Of a DNA stretch of 64,000 nt, positions 35,747 through 44,988 are shown piece by piece. Position numbers and translations under genes: made by a program. Positions within the stretch are counted from its first letter, which is position 1; each line of letters opens with the position of its first letter. Source of the DNA: Nocardia sp. XZ_19_385. GTDB taxonomy: Bacteria; Actinomycetota; Actinomycetes; Mycobacteriales; Mycobacteriaceae. Under the pieces are notes generated by a model. It saw only the letters and a list, made by a program, of their open reading frames with translations, searched no databases and had not been told where the DNA came from. Location: contig NZ_JACVEE010000001.1 in the NCBI RefSeq assembly GCF_015355755.1, forward strand, positions 2,170,001-2,234,000, in the 5' to 3' direction.

Positions 35747-36525
35747 GGGATCAACGCTTTCCGCTCGGGCGGGTAGTCGGCGAACTTCTCCCGGTACCAC
35801 TTGTGCGTGGCGAACGCGCGCGGCACCAGATTGCCCGCCGTGATCAGGAAGATCACCAGACCGGCCAAATTCCAAGTGAGCAGAGCGAATCCAGCCCAGG
35901 CGAGGAGTTCACCGAGATAGGCCGGGCTGGTGACGTAGCGGAAGCCGCCGCCGAAGGGAACCTTGTAATCGATCGCGCCCGGGTTGTTCTTGTCGCGCAG
36001 ATTGCGCACGATCCACTCCGAGCGCACCAATAGCGCGAACCCGCCCAGGTAGATCGCCAATCCGCCGAGGAACCGCGGATCGGTCAACCATTCGGTGCCG
36101 TACTGGTTCAGGTAGTCGTGGCTGAAGAACGACCCGTTCAAATAGCCGTGCAGCGCGGTGACGAACATGCCCGCCGCCATCACCGAGACATTGAAACTGC
36201 TGCGCTTGCCGGGCACCTGCCGGATCGACAGCGGAAAGAACCAGCCGCGATTTCCGTAGTGCAGCAACCAGATCGCGGCCAGCACCAGCGGCACCGGCTC
36301 GAACCGATTCGGCCCGGTCAGATAGAACACCGCGAAGACCACCGTCGCGGGAATCTCCATCAACCACCAGCCGAGCTTCGGATTCAGATTGAAGCCCACC
36401 TTCGTGGAGGCGAACCGGCCGTACGGGCTCTGCGCGAACATGCCCCCGACCAGTACGAAGGCGGCGAAAGCGAACGCCACCGTGAGCACGGTGTCGTAGG
36501 TGGTGTTCCCGGTATACCAGTCCAT
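35734..36525 (-). CDS. Steroid 5-alpha-reductase-like membrane protein
   Basis: The 263-residue protein has about six helices and the C-terminal signature of 3-oxo-5-alpha-steroid 4-dehydrogenases: GGGFRYVTSPAYLGELLAWAGFAL and ATHKWYREKFADYPPERKALIPYVI. The predicted reaction is NADPH-dependent reduction of a conjugated double bond in a steroid or polyprenoid. ATG 36525 was chosen because AAGGA lies five bases upstream; ATG 36549 has none. It diverges from a SnoaL-like gene with a KstR-type palindrome between, which supports a steroid role. Confidence 0.82.
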   Translation of the reverse strand: MDWYTGNTTYDTVLTVAFAFAAFVLVGGMFAQSPYGRFASTKVGFNLNPKLGWWLMEIPATVVFAVFYLTGPNRFEPVPLVLAAIWLLHYGNRGWFFPLSIRQVPGKRSSFNVSVMAAGMFVTALHGYLNGSFFSHDYLNQYGTEWLTDPRFLGGLAIYLGGFALLVRSEWIVRNLRDKNNPGAIDYKVPFGGGFRYVTSPAYLGELLAWAGFALLTWNLAGLVIFLITAGNLVPRAFATHKWYREKFADYPPERKALIPYVI

Positions 36526-36562
36526 CGAAATCCTTGAAAGGTGAGACATCTCGCACGTGAAT

Positions 36563-36576
36563 TAGAACATGTTCTA
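36563..36576. promoter_or_regulatory. Perfect palindrome matching the KstR operator consensus
   Basis: TAGAACATGTTCTA is a perfect 14-base palindrome. It fits TnnAACnnGTTnnA, the established site of KstR, the TetR-family repressor of cholesterol catabolism genes in Mycobacteriales. It lies 38 bases upstream of the reductase start and 43 bases upstream of the SnoaL-like start, so one site could control both divergent genes. Confidence 0.8.
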
Positions 36577-36618
36577 CCATGGGTCACAGTCCTGGACCAC
36601 GACCGCGGAGGAACTCCC

Positions 36619-37431
36619 ATGGCGCTGAACCCGACGGCCGAGGCACTGCTCGCGGCGGTACTGGCCTCACCGCGAGCCGTTGCCGCGCACGACAAATCCG
36701 CCTGGGTGAACCTGTTCACCGCGGACGCCGAAGTCAACGACCCGGTCGGATCGCGCCCGCACGTCGGACGCGCCGCCATCGAGCGTTTCTATGACACGTT
36801 CATCGCACCGAACGGCATCGCCTTCGACGTCGCCGCCGATCTCGTCGGCGGCCACTCGGTAGTGCGCGACCTGTACATCGAGACCACCATGTCCACGGGG
36901 GCGATGGTCCGGGTGCCGATGCACCTGCGCTACGACCTCGCCGCACTGGACGGCGACTGGAAAATCGTTCGGCTGGCGGCACATTGGGAGTTCCCGGCCA
37001 TGGTCACCCAGCTCATGCTGCGCACCGGCGTCCGCGGCCTGACCGCCTCGGCGAAACTCGGCCCGCAACTGATCGCGAACCAGGGCCTCGGCGGCACGTT
37101 CGGCATGATGCGGGCGATCCGCAGTGTGGGAAAGGCCGGGAAAACCGCTGTGACACAGCTGTTCTCGGCCGCCGCGGCCACGGATATCGGCCGCGTGCGC
37201 ACCCTGCTCGACGACAGCACCGTCCTCCAACTGCCTGCGGGCAGCACGGTATCGGTGGAGGAGTTCACCAACCGGACCCGGAACATGCGCTGGGACAAGC
37301 TGATCGCCGCAGGCCGGACCGTCTCGATCTCCGTGGAGCTGGACGGGGCGCCGGGAGTCGCGTTCGTCGACTTCGCCGCGAGCAGCCACCGGATCGACGC
37401 GATCACCGTCTTCCTCGACGAGAACGCCTGA
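36619..37431 (+). CDS. SnoaL/ketosteroid-isomerase-like (NTF2-fold) protein
   Basis: The 270-residue protein has an NTF2-fold N-terminal domain typical of SnoaL or ketosteroid isomerases: AHDKSAWVNLFTADAEVNDPVGSRPHVGRAAIERFYDTFI, then VPMHLRYDLAALDGDWKIVRLAAHWE. Residues 170-270 look like a second, more degenerate NTF2 unit (LLDDSTVLQLPAGSTVSVEEF). GGAGG lies seven bases before ATG 36619. A role in steroid or polyketide isomerisation is suggested by the shared KstR-type site; catalytic residues are not certain. Confidence 0.75.
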   Translation: MALNPTAEALLAAVLASPRAVAAHDKSAWVNLFTADAEVNDPVGSRPHVGRAAIERFYDTFIAPNGIAFDVAADLVGGHSVVRDLYIETTMSTGAMVRVPMHLRYDLAALDGDWKIVRLAAHWEFPAMVTQLMLRTGVRGLTASAKLGPQLIANQGLGGTFGMMRAIRSVGKAGKTAVTQLFSAAAATDIGRVRTLLDDSTVLQLPAGSTVSVEEFTNRTRNMRWDKLIAAGRTVSISVELDGAPGVAFVDFAASSHRIDAITVFLDENA

Positions 37432-37467
37432 CCCCTGATCCGCCCCAGGGTCTTGCGGCCACCCAAA

Positions 37468-37487
37468 GAGTGAGTGTACAGTCACTC
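37468..37487. promoter_or_regulatory. TetR operator 1 abutting the regulator start
   Basis: GAGTGA-N8-TCACTC, with GTGTACAG in the middle, is an inverted repeat that ends two bases before the ATG at 37490. An almost identical site lies upstream of the next gene (38102). Together they define a shared operator, probably bound by the TetR protein between them. Confidence 0.7.
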
Positions 37488-37489
37488 AC

Positions 37490-38059
37490 ATGAGCAAGAG
37501 CGGAGTCACCCTCTCCCGATCGGATGCGCGCCGCGACACCGTCGTCGACGCCGCGATCACCGAGTTCGCCCGGACCGGTTATCACGGCACACCGATCAGC
37601 ACGGTGGCGGCGACGGCTCAGATCTCGCCGGCCTATGTCTTCAAACTGTTCCCCGGCAAGGTCGCGCTCTTCGTCGCCGCGCTGGAGCGCTGCTTCGAGC
37701 TGATCGAGCGCGCGCTGTCGTCCGGCGCCGCCCGCGCCGACGGAGCGAGCCCGGAGCAGATCCTGCACGAAATGGGCGGCGCCTACGCCGAACTCATCAG
37801 CGACAAGAGTCTGCTCATGTTGCAGGTGCACGCCCAGTCCGTCGCGGATGTCCCGGAAATCGGCGCGGCCCTGCGCGCCGGCCTGGGGCGGGTCACCGAC
37901 CTCGCCAAACAGCGTTCGGGCGCCGCGGACGAGTTGGTGCAGCGCTTCATCGCCTTCGGGCAACTCTGTCACCTCATCACCACCCTCGGCCTGGACGGCG
38001 ACAACAGCCCCTGGGCCACGATCCTCACCGCAGGCATCCGCCACCCCAACGCCCACTGA
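37490..38059 (+). CDS. TetR-family regulator
   Basis: The 189-residue protein has a TetR helix-turn-helix (VVDAAITEFARTGYHGTPISTVAATAQISPAYVFKLFPGK) and a helical ligand domain. The palindrome directly before the start codon leaves no room for a ribosome binding site, so the message may be leaderless and repressed by the protein itself. A matching site precedes the downstream quinone oxidoreductase gene, its likely second target. A strong terminator separates the two genes. Confidence 0.9.
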   Translation: MSKSGVTLSRSDARRDTVVDAAITEFARTGYHGTPISTVAATAQISPAYVFKLFPGKVALFVAALERCFELIERALSSGAARADGASPEQILHEMGGAYAELISDKSLLMLQVHAQSVADVPEIGAALRAGLGRVTDLAKQRSGAADELVQRFIAFGQLCHLITTLGLDGDNSPWATILTAGIRHPNAH

Positions 38060-38069
38060 CCTGATCCAC

Positions 38070-38092
38070 TGCCCCCTCGCGGGGGCATTTTT
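38070..38092 (+). terminator. Rho-independent terminator after the TetR gene
   Basis: TGCCCCC-TCGC-GGGGGCA followed by TTTTT is a textbook intrinsic terminator. Confidence 0.9.
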
Positions 38093-38101
38093 CGACCCAT
38101 C

Positions 38102-38121
38102 GAGTGATTGACCAGTCACAC
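38102..38121. promoter_or_regulatory. TetR operator 2 upstream of the oxidoreductase
   Basis: GAGTGA-N8-TCACAC (middle TTGACCAG) matches the site at 37468 in 16 of 20 positions by eye, including both half-sites and the central CAG. It ends 13 bases before the ATG at 38135. Confidence 0.65.
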
Positions 38122-38134
38122 ACTAGGAGAGAAC

Positions 38135-39169
38135 ATGTCCACCATCGCCACCGAGATCGTCCTGCCCGGCCGCGTCGAGCCCAGCGGCCTGCTGGTCGCC
38201 AAGCGAGAACTACCCGCGCCGGGACCAGGTCAGGCCCTAGTCCAGGTCGAGGCGAGCGGCGTCTCCTTCGCCGAGCAGCAGATGCGGCGCGGCAAGTACT
38301 ACGACCAGCCCGCGTTCCCGTTCGTGCCCGGGTACGACTTGGTCGGGACCGTCACCGCGGTCGGGACCGATGCCGATCCGGCCCTGATCGGCAGACGCGT
38401 CGCCGCCTTGACCAAGATCGGTGGCTGGACCAGTCACGCTCTGCTCGATGCCCAGGATCTGGTGCGGGTACCCGCGGCCTTGGACGCGGCTGAAGCGGAA
38501 ACCTTTGTGGTGAACGGGATCACAGCGTGGCAGATGCTCTATCGGACCGCGAAGGTGCAGCCCGGGCAGACCATTCTGGTGCACGGCGCGAACGGCGGCG
38601 TCGGCTCGACACTCGTTCAATTGGCCCGCGCCAAGGGGATTCGGGTCATCGGCACCGCCTCCGCCCGCAACGCGACGGCCGTCGAAGCGCTCGGCGCGAC
38701 CTGGATCGACTACCGCGGCGATGTGCCGCAACAGGTTCGAGCGCTGGCACCCGAGGGCGTGGATGCCGTGTTCGATCACATCGGCGGCCCCGGCATTCGC
38801 GATTCCTTCCGGCTGCTCGCTCCACACGGGACGCTGGTCTCCTACGGCACCGCGGCGACCAAGGACGACGAAGGCGATTCCCGGCTGCCCGTGCTGAAGC
38901 TGTTCGCCCGCCTGCTGGCGTGGAATGCGCTGCCCAACAAGCGAAATGCGCATTTCTTCAATTTGTGGGCGGGCAAGCGCAATCTCACCCGTTTCCGCAA
39001 CCGCATCACCGAGGACTTGGGCAAGGTGTTCGACCTCGCCGCCCAGGGCGCACTGCGCGCTCAGGTCGCGGCCCGCATCCCGCTGTCCGACGCCGCGCGG
39101 GCCATGGAACTCGCCGAGTCCAGCACCGTCGTCGGAAAAGTCGTCATCGTCGCCGACACCCTGTCCTGA
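38135..39169 (+). CDS. Quinone oxidoreductase-like MDR protein (zinc-free)
   Basis: The 344-residue enzyme is a medium-chain dehydrogenase of the quinone oxidoreductase type. It has the N-terminal GroES-like barrel (GVSFAEQQMRRGKYYDQPAFPFVPGYDLVGTV), the Rossmann motif VHGANGGVGSTLVQLA, and a C-terminal DAARAMELAES. The zinc-binding Cys/His set of alcohol dehydrogenases is absent. It should reduce quinones or activated double bonds with NADPH. AGGAGA precedes ATG 38135. It appears controlled by the upstream TetR protein, so its substrate may be the inducer. Confidence 0.88.
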   Translation: MSTIATEIVLPGRVEPSGLLVAKRELPAPGPGQALVQVEASGVSFAEQQMRRGKYYDQPAFPFVPGYDLVGTVTAVGTDADPALIGRRVAALTKIGGWTSHALLDAQDLVRVPAALDAAEAETFVVNGITAWQMLYRTAKVQPGQTILVHGANGGVGSTLVQLARAKGIRVIGTASARNATAVEALGATWIDYRGDVPQQVRALAPEGVDAVFDHIGGPGIRDSFRLLAPHGTLVSYGTAATKDDEGDSRLPVLKLFARLLAWNALPNKRNAHFFNLWAGKRNLTRFRNRITEDLGKVFDLAAQGALRAQVAARIPLSDAARAMELAESSTVVGKVVIVADTLS

Positions 39170-39202
39170 ATTATCCGAATCCGCATTCTGAATTATCCGA
39201 TT
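39166..39202 (+). repeat. Direct repeat upstream of a membrane-protein gene
   Basis: CTGAATTATCCGA occurs at 39166-39178 and again at 39188-39200, exactly 22 bases apart, about two helical turns. The first copy overlaps the stop codon of the oxidoreductase. It lies just upstream of the ATG at 39221 and may be a tandem activator or repressor site. Confidence 0.55.
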
Positions 39203-39220
39203 TCACACTGGAGAACCGTT

Positions 39221-39823
39221 ATGTCTCAGCACAATTCGAATACCGCGTCCACACTGCGCGTCATTCTGGACAACCGGCCGAGCTATCTGAGCTTCGGCGC
39301 GGCATGGCTGTTCGGCCACGGCGCGTACGCCCTGTCCCACGGTGACGATCCCGTCCTGCGGCTCCCGTCCGCGGTGCCGAGCGTCCTGCTGATCACCGGA
39401 CTGGCAGTCGCACTGGTCGTCACCATCATGGTGAGCATGAAGGCCCAGCGTTCCGCCACCGGTCACGACGCGATGGTCGGCAATCTGCTGGCCGCCTCCT
39501 GGCTCATCGGCTTCGGCGCTCTGTTCTTCGTCATCACGGCACTGAGCTCGGCGCTCGGCCAGGACGATCTGAAGATGCTGCTCTGGCCGACGGGCTCCGG
39601 CCTGATCGTCGGATTGCTCTATCTCGCGGGCGGAGCCGCCTATCGCGACGTACTGCAGTATGCGCTCGGGGCCTGGCTCGCCCTCACCTCTTCGGCGGCG
39701 CTCTTCCTGGACGGCGCGAGCCCGTACTGGGTACTCGCCCTCGCCGGCGGCGGAGCCTACTTGGTCGCCGCGGGCCTCGAACCGCGCCGGCGAGCAGTAG
39801 TCAGCGATCATCGCTACGCCTGA
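39221..39823 (+). CDS. Six-helix membrane protein of unknown function
   Basis: The 200-residue protein has about six hydrophobic segments (SVLLITGLAVALVVTIMVS, LLAASWLIGFGALFFVITAL, WPTGSGLIVGLLYLAGGA, ALGAWLALTSSAALFLDG, WVLALAGGGAYLVAAG, plus one near the N-terminus). No conserved motif is recognised. It follows the quinone oxidoreductase by 51 bases and may be co-transcribed with it. A tandem direct repeat lies upstream. Confidence 0.7.
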   Translation: MSQHNSNTASTLRVILDNRPSYLSFGAAWLFGHGAYALSHGDDPVLRLPSAVPSVLLITGLAVALVVTIMVSMKAQRSATGHDAMVGNLLAASWLIGFGALFFVITALSSALGQDDLKMLLWPTGSGLIVGLLYLAGGAAYRDVLQYALGAWLALTSSAALFLDGASPYWVLALAGGGAYLVAAGLEPRRRAVVSDHRYA

Positions 39824-39840
39824 GTGAGCAGGGAAATAGA

Positions 39841-39876
39841 AAAAGACCCAGGTCAGAAATTCTGACCTGGGTCTTG
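39841..39876. terminator. Strong bidirectional terminator
   Basis: AAGACCCAGGTCAGAA pairs with TTCTGACCTGGGTCTT over 14-16 pairs. On the minus strand it is followed by TTTTC, so it ends the tRNA gene transcript; it also follows the plus-strand membrane protein gene. Confidence 0.88.
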
Positions 39877-39879
39877 TAG

Positions 39880-39953
39880 TAGCGGGGACAGGATTTGAAC
39901 CTGCGACCTCTGGGTTATGAGCCCAGCGAGCTACCGAGCTGCTCCACCCCGCG
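39880..39953 (-). tRNA. Initiator tRNA-Met (CAT anticodon)
   Basis: The minus strand folds as a complete 74-nt tRNA without encoded CCA. The acceptor stem starts CGCGGGG and leaves a C1-U72 mismatch, an initiator feature. The anticodon stem has the three consecutive G-C pairs (GGG/CCC) of initiator tRNA, with anticodon CAT at 39917-39919. The T-loop reads TTCAAAT. A strong terminator follows. Confidence 0.93.
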
Positions 39954-41069
<1,116 letters not shown>

Positions 41070-41119
41070 GAAGACTCGCTGGGCGGGCCGCCGAACCCGG
41101 CCTGCCCAGTGCATACAGG

Positions 41120-41160
41120 AACGGCCCCGCTGATCACTGGGGATCAGCGGGGCCGTTTCT
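41120..41160 (+). terminator. Terminator after rpf
   Basis: AACGGCCCCGCTGATC pairs perfectly with GATCAGCGGGGCCGTT around a six-base loop; TTTCTGTT follows. Confidence 0.92.
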
Positions 41161-41218
41161 GTTGTAGCAGCGACGCGCAGCGTCTCGATGAGGGGTGGTG
41201 GTCGGGCGGCGGGTGGGC

Positions 41219-44206
41219 CTACTTGGCTTCCTGGTAGGCCTTCACCGCGACCTCCAGTTCGTTCAGCGCCCGGCCGAGTTCGGAGAAGTCACCGGTCTTC
41301 ATGGCGGTGCGTACCGACTCGATCTTCCGGTTCAGCTCCGCGGCGGCCGCGTCCTTGGCCGCCGACGACCCGGTCGGCGGCGTCACCGTGCCGGGCACCG
41401 GGGTGGTGCCGGGCTGCGGCTGCGTTGTGTCCGGCGCCGGGGGCAAGGTGCCCGGCTTCGGCCGGGTCGCCGGATCGCCACCGGGCGCGGTGGCCAGCGC
41501 GCCCGCACCGGGCAGCACCTCGTTCAGCGCTTCGGCGAAGGTCGGGGCATAGCCGACCCGCACGCTGCCCCCTTCATCGCGGTAGCTGACCAGCACGCGC
41601 AGCAACTGCGGGAAGGTCGAGGTGCCGGTATTGCGCTCGTTGTAGAACGGCTCCACATACAGGATGCCGCCGTCGGCGATCGGCAAGGTCAGCAGGTTGC
41701 CGTACTTGATCTTGTTCGAGTTCGACAACAGCGTCTTTTCCTGTGACACCTTGCCCGCCGCCAACATGCTGTTCTGCGTCTGCTGCGGACCCTGGGTCTG
41801 GGTGTCGGTGGGCAAACGCAGAATCGTGAACTTGCCATACCCGTCCGGATCCGAGCGCACCGAGATATAGGCCGTCAGATACTGCCGGTTGCCGAAGCCC
41901 ACCATGGCACTGGTCAGGTTGAACACCGGCTTGTCCGACTTCGGGTCACCGAGCAGCACGTAGTACGGCGGCTGCTTGTAGGTGCCGCCCTGGCTCTCGA
42001 TGGTCGGATCAGTGGGCACCGACCAGAAGGCGTTGTTGGTGAAGAACTCTCGCGGATTGTCCACGTGGTACTTGGTCAGCATTTCGCGCTGCACCTTGAA
42101 CAGATCCTCCGGGTAGCGCAGATGCGCGCGCAGCTCCGGCGAGATCTCGCTCTCCGGCTTGACCGCGCCCGGGAACACTCCGCGCCAGGCCTTCAGCACC
42201 GGGTCGGTGGAGTCGGTTTCGTAAAGGGTCACCGTGCCGTCGTAGGCGTCGACGGTGGCCTTCACCGAGTTACGGATGTAGCTGACTTCCTTGCGCGGCA
42301 GCACGCGACCGGTCTTCTGGTCGATGCTGTCCTCCATCGCGCCCTCCAGCGAGGTGGTCTGCGCGTACGGGTACTTGTCCAGCGTGGTGTAGGCATCGAC
42401 GATCCACTTGATGCGGCCTTCGATCACCGCCGGGTACGCGTTGCCGTCCGTGGTCAGCCACGGCGCGACCTTCTGCACCCGATCCTTCGGACTGCGGTTG
42501 AAGATGATCTTCGAGTCCTCGCCGATGGCCGAGGAGAACAACAGGTTGCGCTCGGCGTACTTGGCCGCGAAGGCCAGCCGGTTGAACCAGTTGCCGATCG
42601 GCACGCCGCCCGCACCCGTGTAGGTGTAAGACGCGGTGTCGGAATCGTATTCGCGCGGGGCCTGGCCCTCGGGGCCGCCGACGATGGCGTAGTCGGTGTT
42701 GGTCTGTGCGATCAGCTCACCGAAGTAGACGCGCGGCTGGTCGACCCTGATGTGCTGCTTGTCCGGCGCGGTGGCCAGATCGCTGACCATGAAGATCGGG
42801 TAACCGCTGTCGCTGGAACCGCTGGAGGTCTGGTTCGCATCCGCCTGCGGCTTGTTCACCCGGTTGGCCGGCGCGGCCACGAAGCCGTTGCCGTGGGTGT
42901 AGACGGTGTGCTCGTTGATCCAGTTGGTCTGGCCGCCGGTCAGCGCCGCCGGGTGCAGTTCGCGCGCGGCGACGATGTAGTCCTGCACGTCGCCGTTGAT
43001 GTTGTAGCGGTCGATGTCCAGCGACTCCGGGAAGCCGTAGAAGTTCTTCCGCTGCTGCAGCTGTGTGAAGGTGGGCGAGAGGATGTTCGGATCGAGCAGC
43101 CGGGCATTGCCGATGGTGGCGGCGTCGACCGGGACCTCGAGCGGGCTCTTCTTGCTCTCGCCCTTGTAATCCTTGTATTCGATCTTGTCCTTGGTGATGC
43201 CGTAGGCCTGCCGCGTCGCCTCGATATTGCGCTCGATGTATTCGGCTTCCTTCTCCGCGGCGTTCGGGCGCACCGAGAACTGTTCCACGATCATCGGATA
43301 CACCGCGCCGACCAGGATCGAGGAGAGCACCAGCAGCGCCGCCGCCATCGCGGGCAGCCGCAGATCGCGCAGGACGATGCCGGCGAAGAACGCGATCGCG
43401 CAGATCACCGCGATCGCCAGCAGGATCAGCTTGCCGGGCAGCACCGCGTTGATATCGGTGAACGAGCCACCCTCGAAGATCGGCGCCTTACGGGCGCTGG
43501 AGAGCAGCTCGTAGCGGTCGAACCAATAGGCAACGGCCTTGAGCAGCACGAAGAGTCCGGCGATGACCGCGAGCTGCACGCGCGCGGGCCGGGTCAGCAC
43601 ACCCTCGCGGCCGCTCAGCCGCAGGCCGCCGAAGATGTAGTGGGTGACCAGGCTGGCGAAGAACGCGATCACGATCGCGACGAACAGCCAGTTCAGGATC
43701 ATCCGGTAGAACGGCAGATCGAAAGCGTAGAAACTGACGTCGAGATTGAACTGCGGATCGGTCTGGCCGAAGTCGCCGCCGTTGAGGAACAGCTGCAACG
43801 TCACCCAATTCGACTGCGCCACCAGGCCCGACAGCAGGCCGAACAGCACCGGGATGCCGACGCCGAACAGCCGCAGCCGGCTCATCACCGTGGTGCGGTA
43901 GCGCGCGATCGGATCGTTGGGCCCGGCGACCGGCACGAACACCGGCCGGGTCCGGTAGGCCAGCAGCAACGCCAGCCAGACGACGAGACCGACGAACAAC
44001 CCGACCGCCACGAAAAGGATGACGCGGGACCGCAATACGGTCAGATAGACGTTCCGGTAACCGACTTCGCCGAACCACAGCCAATTGGTGTAGGTATCGG
44101 TCAGCCGCGGTCCGAGCAGCAGTAGCGCCGCCAGAACAATGGCCGCCACCAGCAGCACTCGGCTGCGGCGGGACAACGACAAGCCGGTTGGGGGCCGCAT
44201 GCCCAC
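41219..44206 (-). CDS. UPF0182 membrane protein (Rv3193c homologue)
   Basis: The protein of about 995 residues has seven N-terminal helices (starting SRVLLVAAIVLAALLLLGP). A large extracytoplasmic domain follows, with FSVRPNAAEKEAEYIERNIEATRQAYGI and DIQNINGD-like motifs, then an acidic/Pro-rich C-terminus (PATRPKPGTLPPAPDTTQPQ). This is the layout of UPF0182, a conserved actinobacterial family without assigned function. The GTG at 44206 (Val-Gly-Met-Arg-Pro) matches the M. tuberculosis start; the longer frame begins with TTG. Gene order with the next genes is conserved. Confidence 0.9.
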   Translation of the reverse strand: MGMRPPTGLSLSRRSRVLLVAAIVLAALLLLGPRLTDTYTNWLWFGEVGYRNVYLTVLRSRVILFVAVGLFVGLVVWLALLLAYRTRPVFVPVAGPNDPIARYRTTVMSRLRLFGVGIPVLFGLLSGLVAQSNWVTLQLFLNGGDFGQTDPQFNLDVSFYAFDLPFYRMILNWLFVAIVIAFFASLVTHYIFGGLRLSGREGVLTRPARVQLAVIAGLFVLLKAVAYWFDRYELLSSARKAPIFEGGSFTDINAVLPGKLILLAIAVICAIAFFAGIVLRDLRLPAMAAALLVLSSILVGAVYPMIVEQFSVRPNAAEKEAEYIERNIEATRQAYGITKDKIEYKDYKGESKKSPLEVPVDAATIGNARLLDPNILSPTFTQLQQRKNFYGFPESLDIDRYNINGDVQDYIVAARELHPAALTGGQTNWINEHTVYTHGNGFVAAPANRVNKPQADANQTSSGSSDSGYPIFMVSDLATAPDKQHIRVDQPRVYFGELIAQTNTDYAIVGGPEGQAPREYDSDTASYTYTGAGGVPIGNWFNRLAFAAKYAERNLLFSSAIGEDSKIIFNRSPKDRVQKVAPWLTTDGNAYPAVIEGRIKWIVDAYTTLDKYPYAQTTSLEGAMEDSIDQKTGRVLPRKEVSYIRNSVKATVDAYDGTVTLYETDSTDPVLKAWRGVFPGAVKPESEISPELRAHLRYPEDLFKVQREMLTKYHVDNPREFFTNNAFWSVPTDPTIESQGGTYKQPPYYVLLGDPKSDKPVFNLTSAMVGFGNRQYLTAYISVRSDPDGYGKFTILRLPTDTQTQGPQQTQNSMLAAGKVSQEKTLLSNSNKIKYGNLLTLPIADGGILYVEPFYNERNTGTSTFPQLLRVLVSYRDEGGSVRVGYAPTFAEALNEVLPGAGALATAPGGDPATRPKPGTLPPAPDTTQPQPGTTPVPGTVTPPTGSSAAKDAAAAELNRKIESVRTAMKTGDFSELGRALNELEVAVKAYQEAK

Positions 44207-44394
44207 GATGCCACGCTCCAAGATCCGGCGGCGCCCGCACCGTCACCGGTGGGCGCCGCAGTCCGAATGTTCCAGCGGTCCACACTTCTCGGACCGTCTC
44301 GCGCCTACTCTACGGAAACGGACACCGAAAGGTGCCCGCTGGTCTCATGCGGTGTCTGTGTCCGCGTCTCCGGGAGTGATGCGAGGATGTTTCG

Positions 44395-44988
44395 GTGACC
44401 GCAGACCTGCACGCCGAAGTCGTTCTGTCCCGCGCCGTACGCGAAGTGGCGGAGTTCGCCGACGCCGAGGGCTGGGGGCGGCCGCCGCAGATGTTCGCGC
44501 TGGTGCCCACCGCTGACCTGGTCGCCGCCGAACCCGGCCTGCTCGATCAGCTGGACCAGGGCAACGAGCTGACTCCGATTGCCCAGGAAGCGTTCCCGGA
44601 CGACATCACCGGCGGTTCCATGGCGCTCGACGAGTTCCTGGCGACCACCACCTGGCCGCCCGCCGTGCGGGGTTGCGTGCTGGTGCAGGAGATCGTGGTG
44701 CTGCCGCCGGACGCGGAAAGCACCCTGGATGACGCGCTCACCCCGCTGCTGGCCGACCACGAGGCCGCCGACGCCGCCGCCCGCGCCGCCGCGCACGCCC
44801 ATCCGGACCGGCGCGCCGCCCGCCTGTTCGCCGGTGTGCTGCGCGAAGGAATGCAGCTGGCGCTGTTGCAGATCAAGCCCGACGAGGACGACAGCTTCCC
44901 GACCCTCGACCTGCGCACCTACCCGAACCTGGCCCCGAACGTGCTGGAGGCGCTGCATCACACGTTCGAGGAAGGCTTCGAGGACTGA
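44395..44988 (+). CDS. PPA1309 family protein
   Basis: The 197-residue cytoplasmic protein matches the PPA1309 family: AVREVAEFADAEGWGRPPQMFALVPTADL, then DEFLATTTWPPAVRGCVLVQEIVVLPP, and HPDRRAARLFAGVLREGMQLALLQIKPDED. The family is conserved in actinobacteria without known function. It diverges from the UPF0182 gene and its stop codon directly adjoins that of the convergent PDZ protease gene, a tight arrangement conserved in relatives. Confidence 0.85.
   Translation: MTADLHAEVVLSRAVREVAEFADAEGWGRPPQMFALVPTADLVAAEPGLLDQLDQGNELTPIAQEAFPDDITGGSMALDEFLATTTWPPAVRGCVLVQEIVVLPPDAESTLDDALTPLLADHEAADAAARAAAHAHPDRRAARLFAGVLREGMQLALLQIKPDEDDSFPTLDLRTYPNLAPNVLEALHHTFEEGFED

Noticed and set aside
36550..36618. 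LexA box as an alternative reading of the AGAACATGTTCT palindrome
   Set aside because: Actinobacterial LexA boxes read TCGAAC-N4-GTTCGA, so the TAGAAC/GTTCTA arms fit KstR better, and the neighbouring families are steroid-related.
42065..44125. Plus-strand open frame of 686 codons opposite the UPF0182 gene
   Set aside because: Low-complexity Arg/Asp/Val/Gln-rich shadow; UPF0182 on the minus strand is conserved and in conserved gene order.
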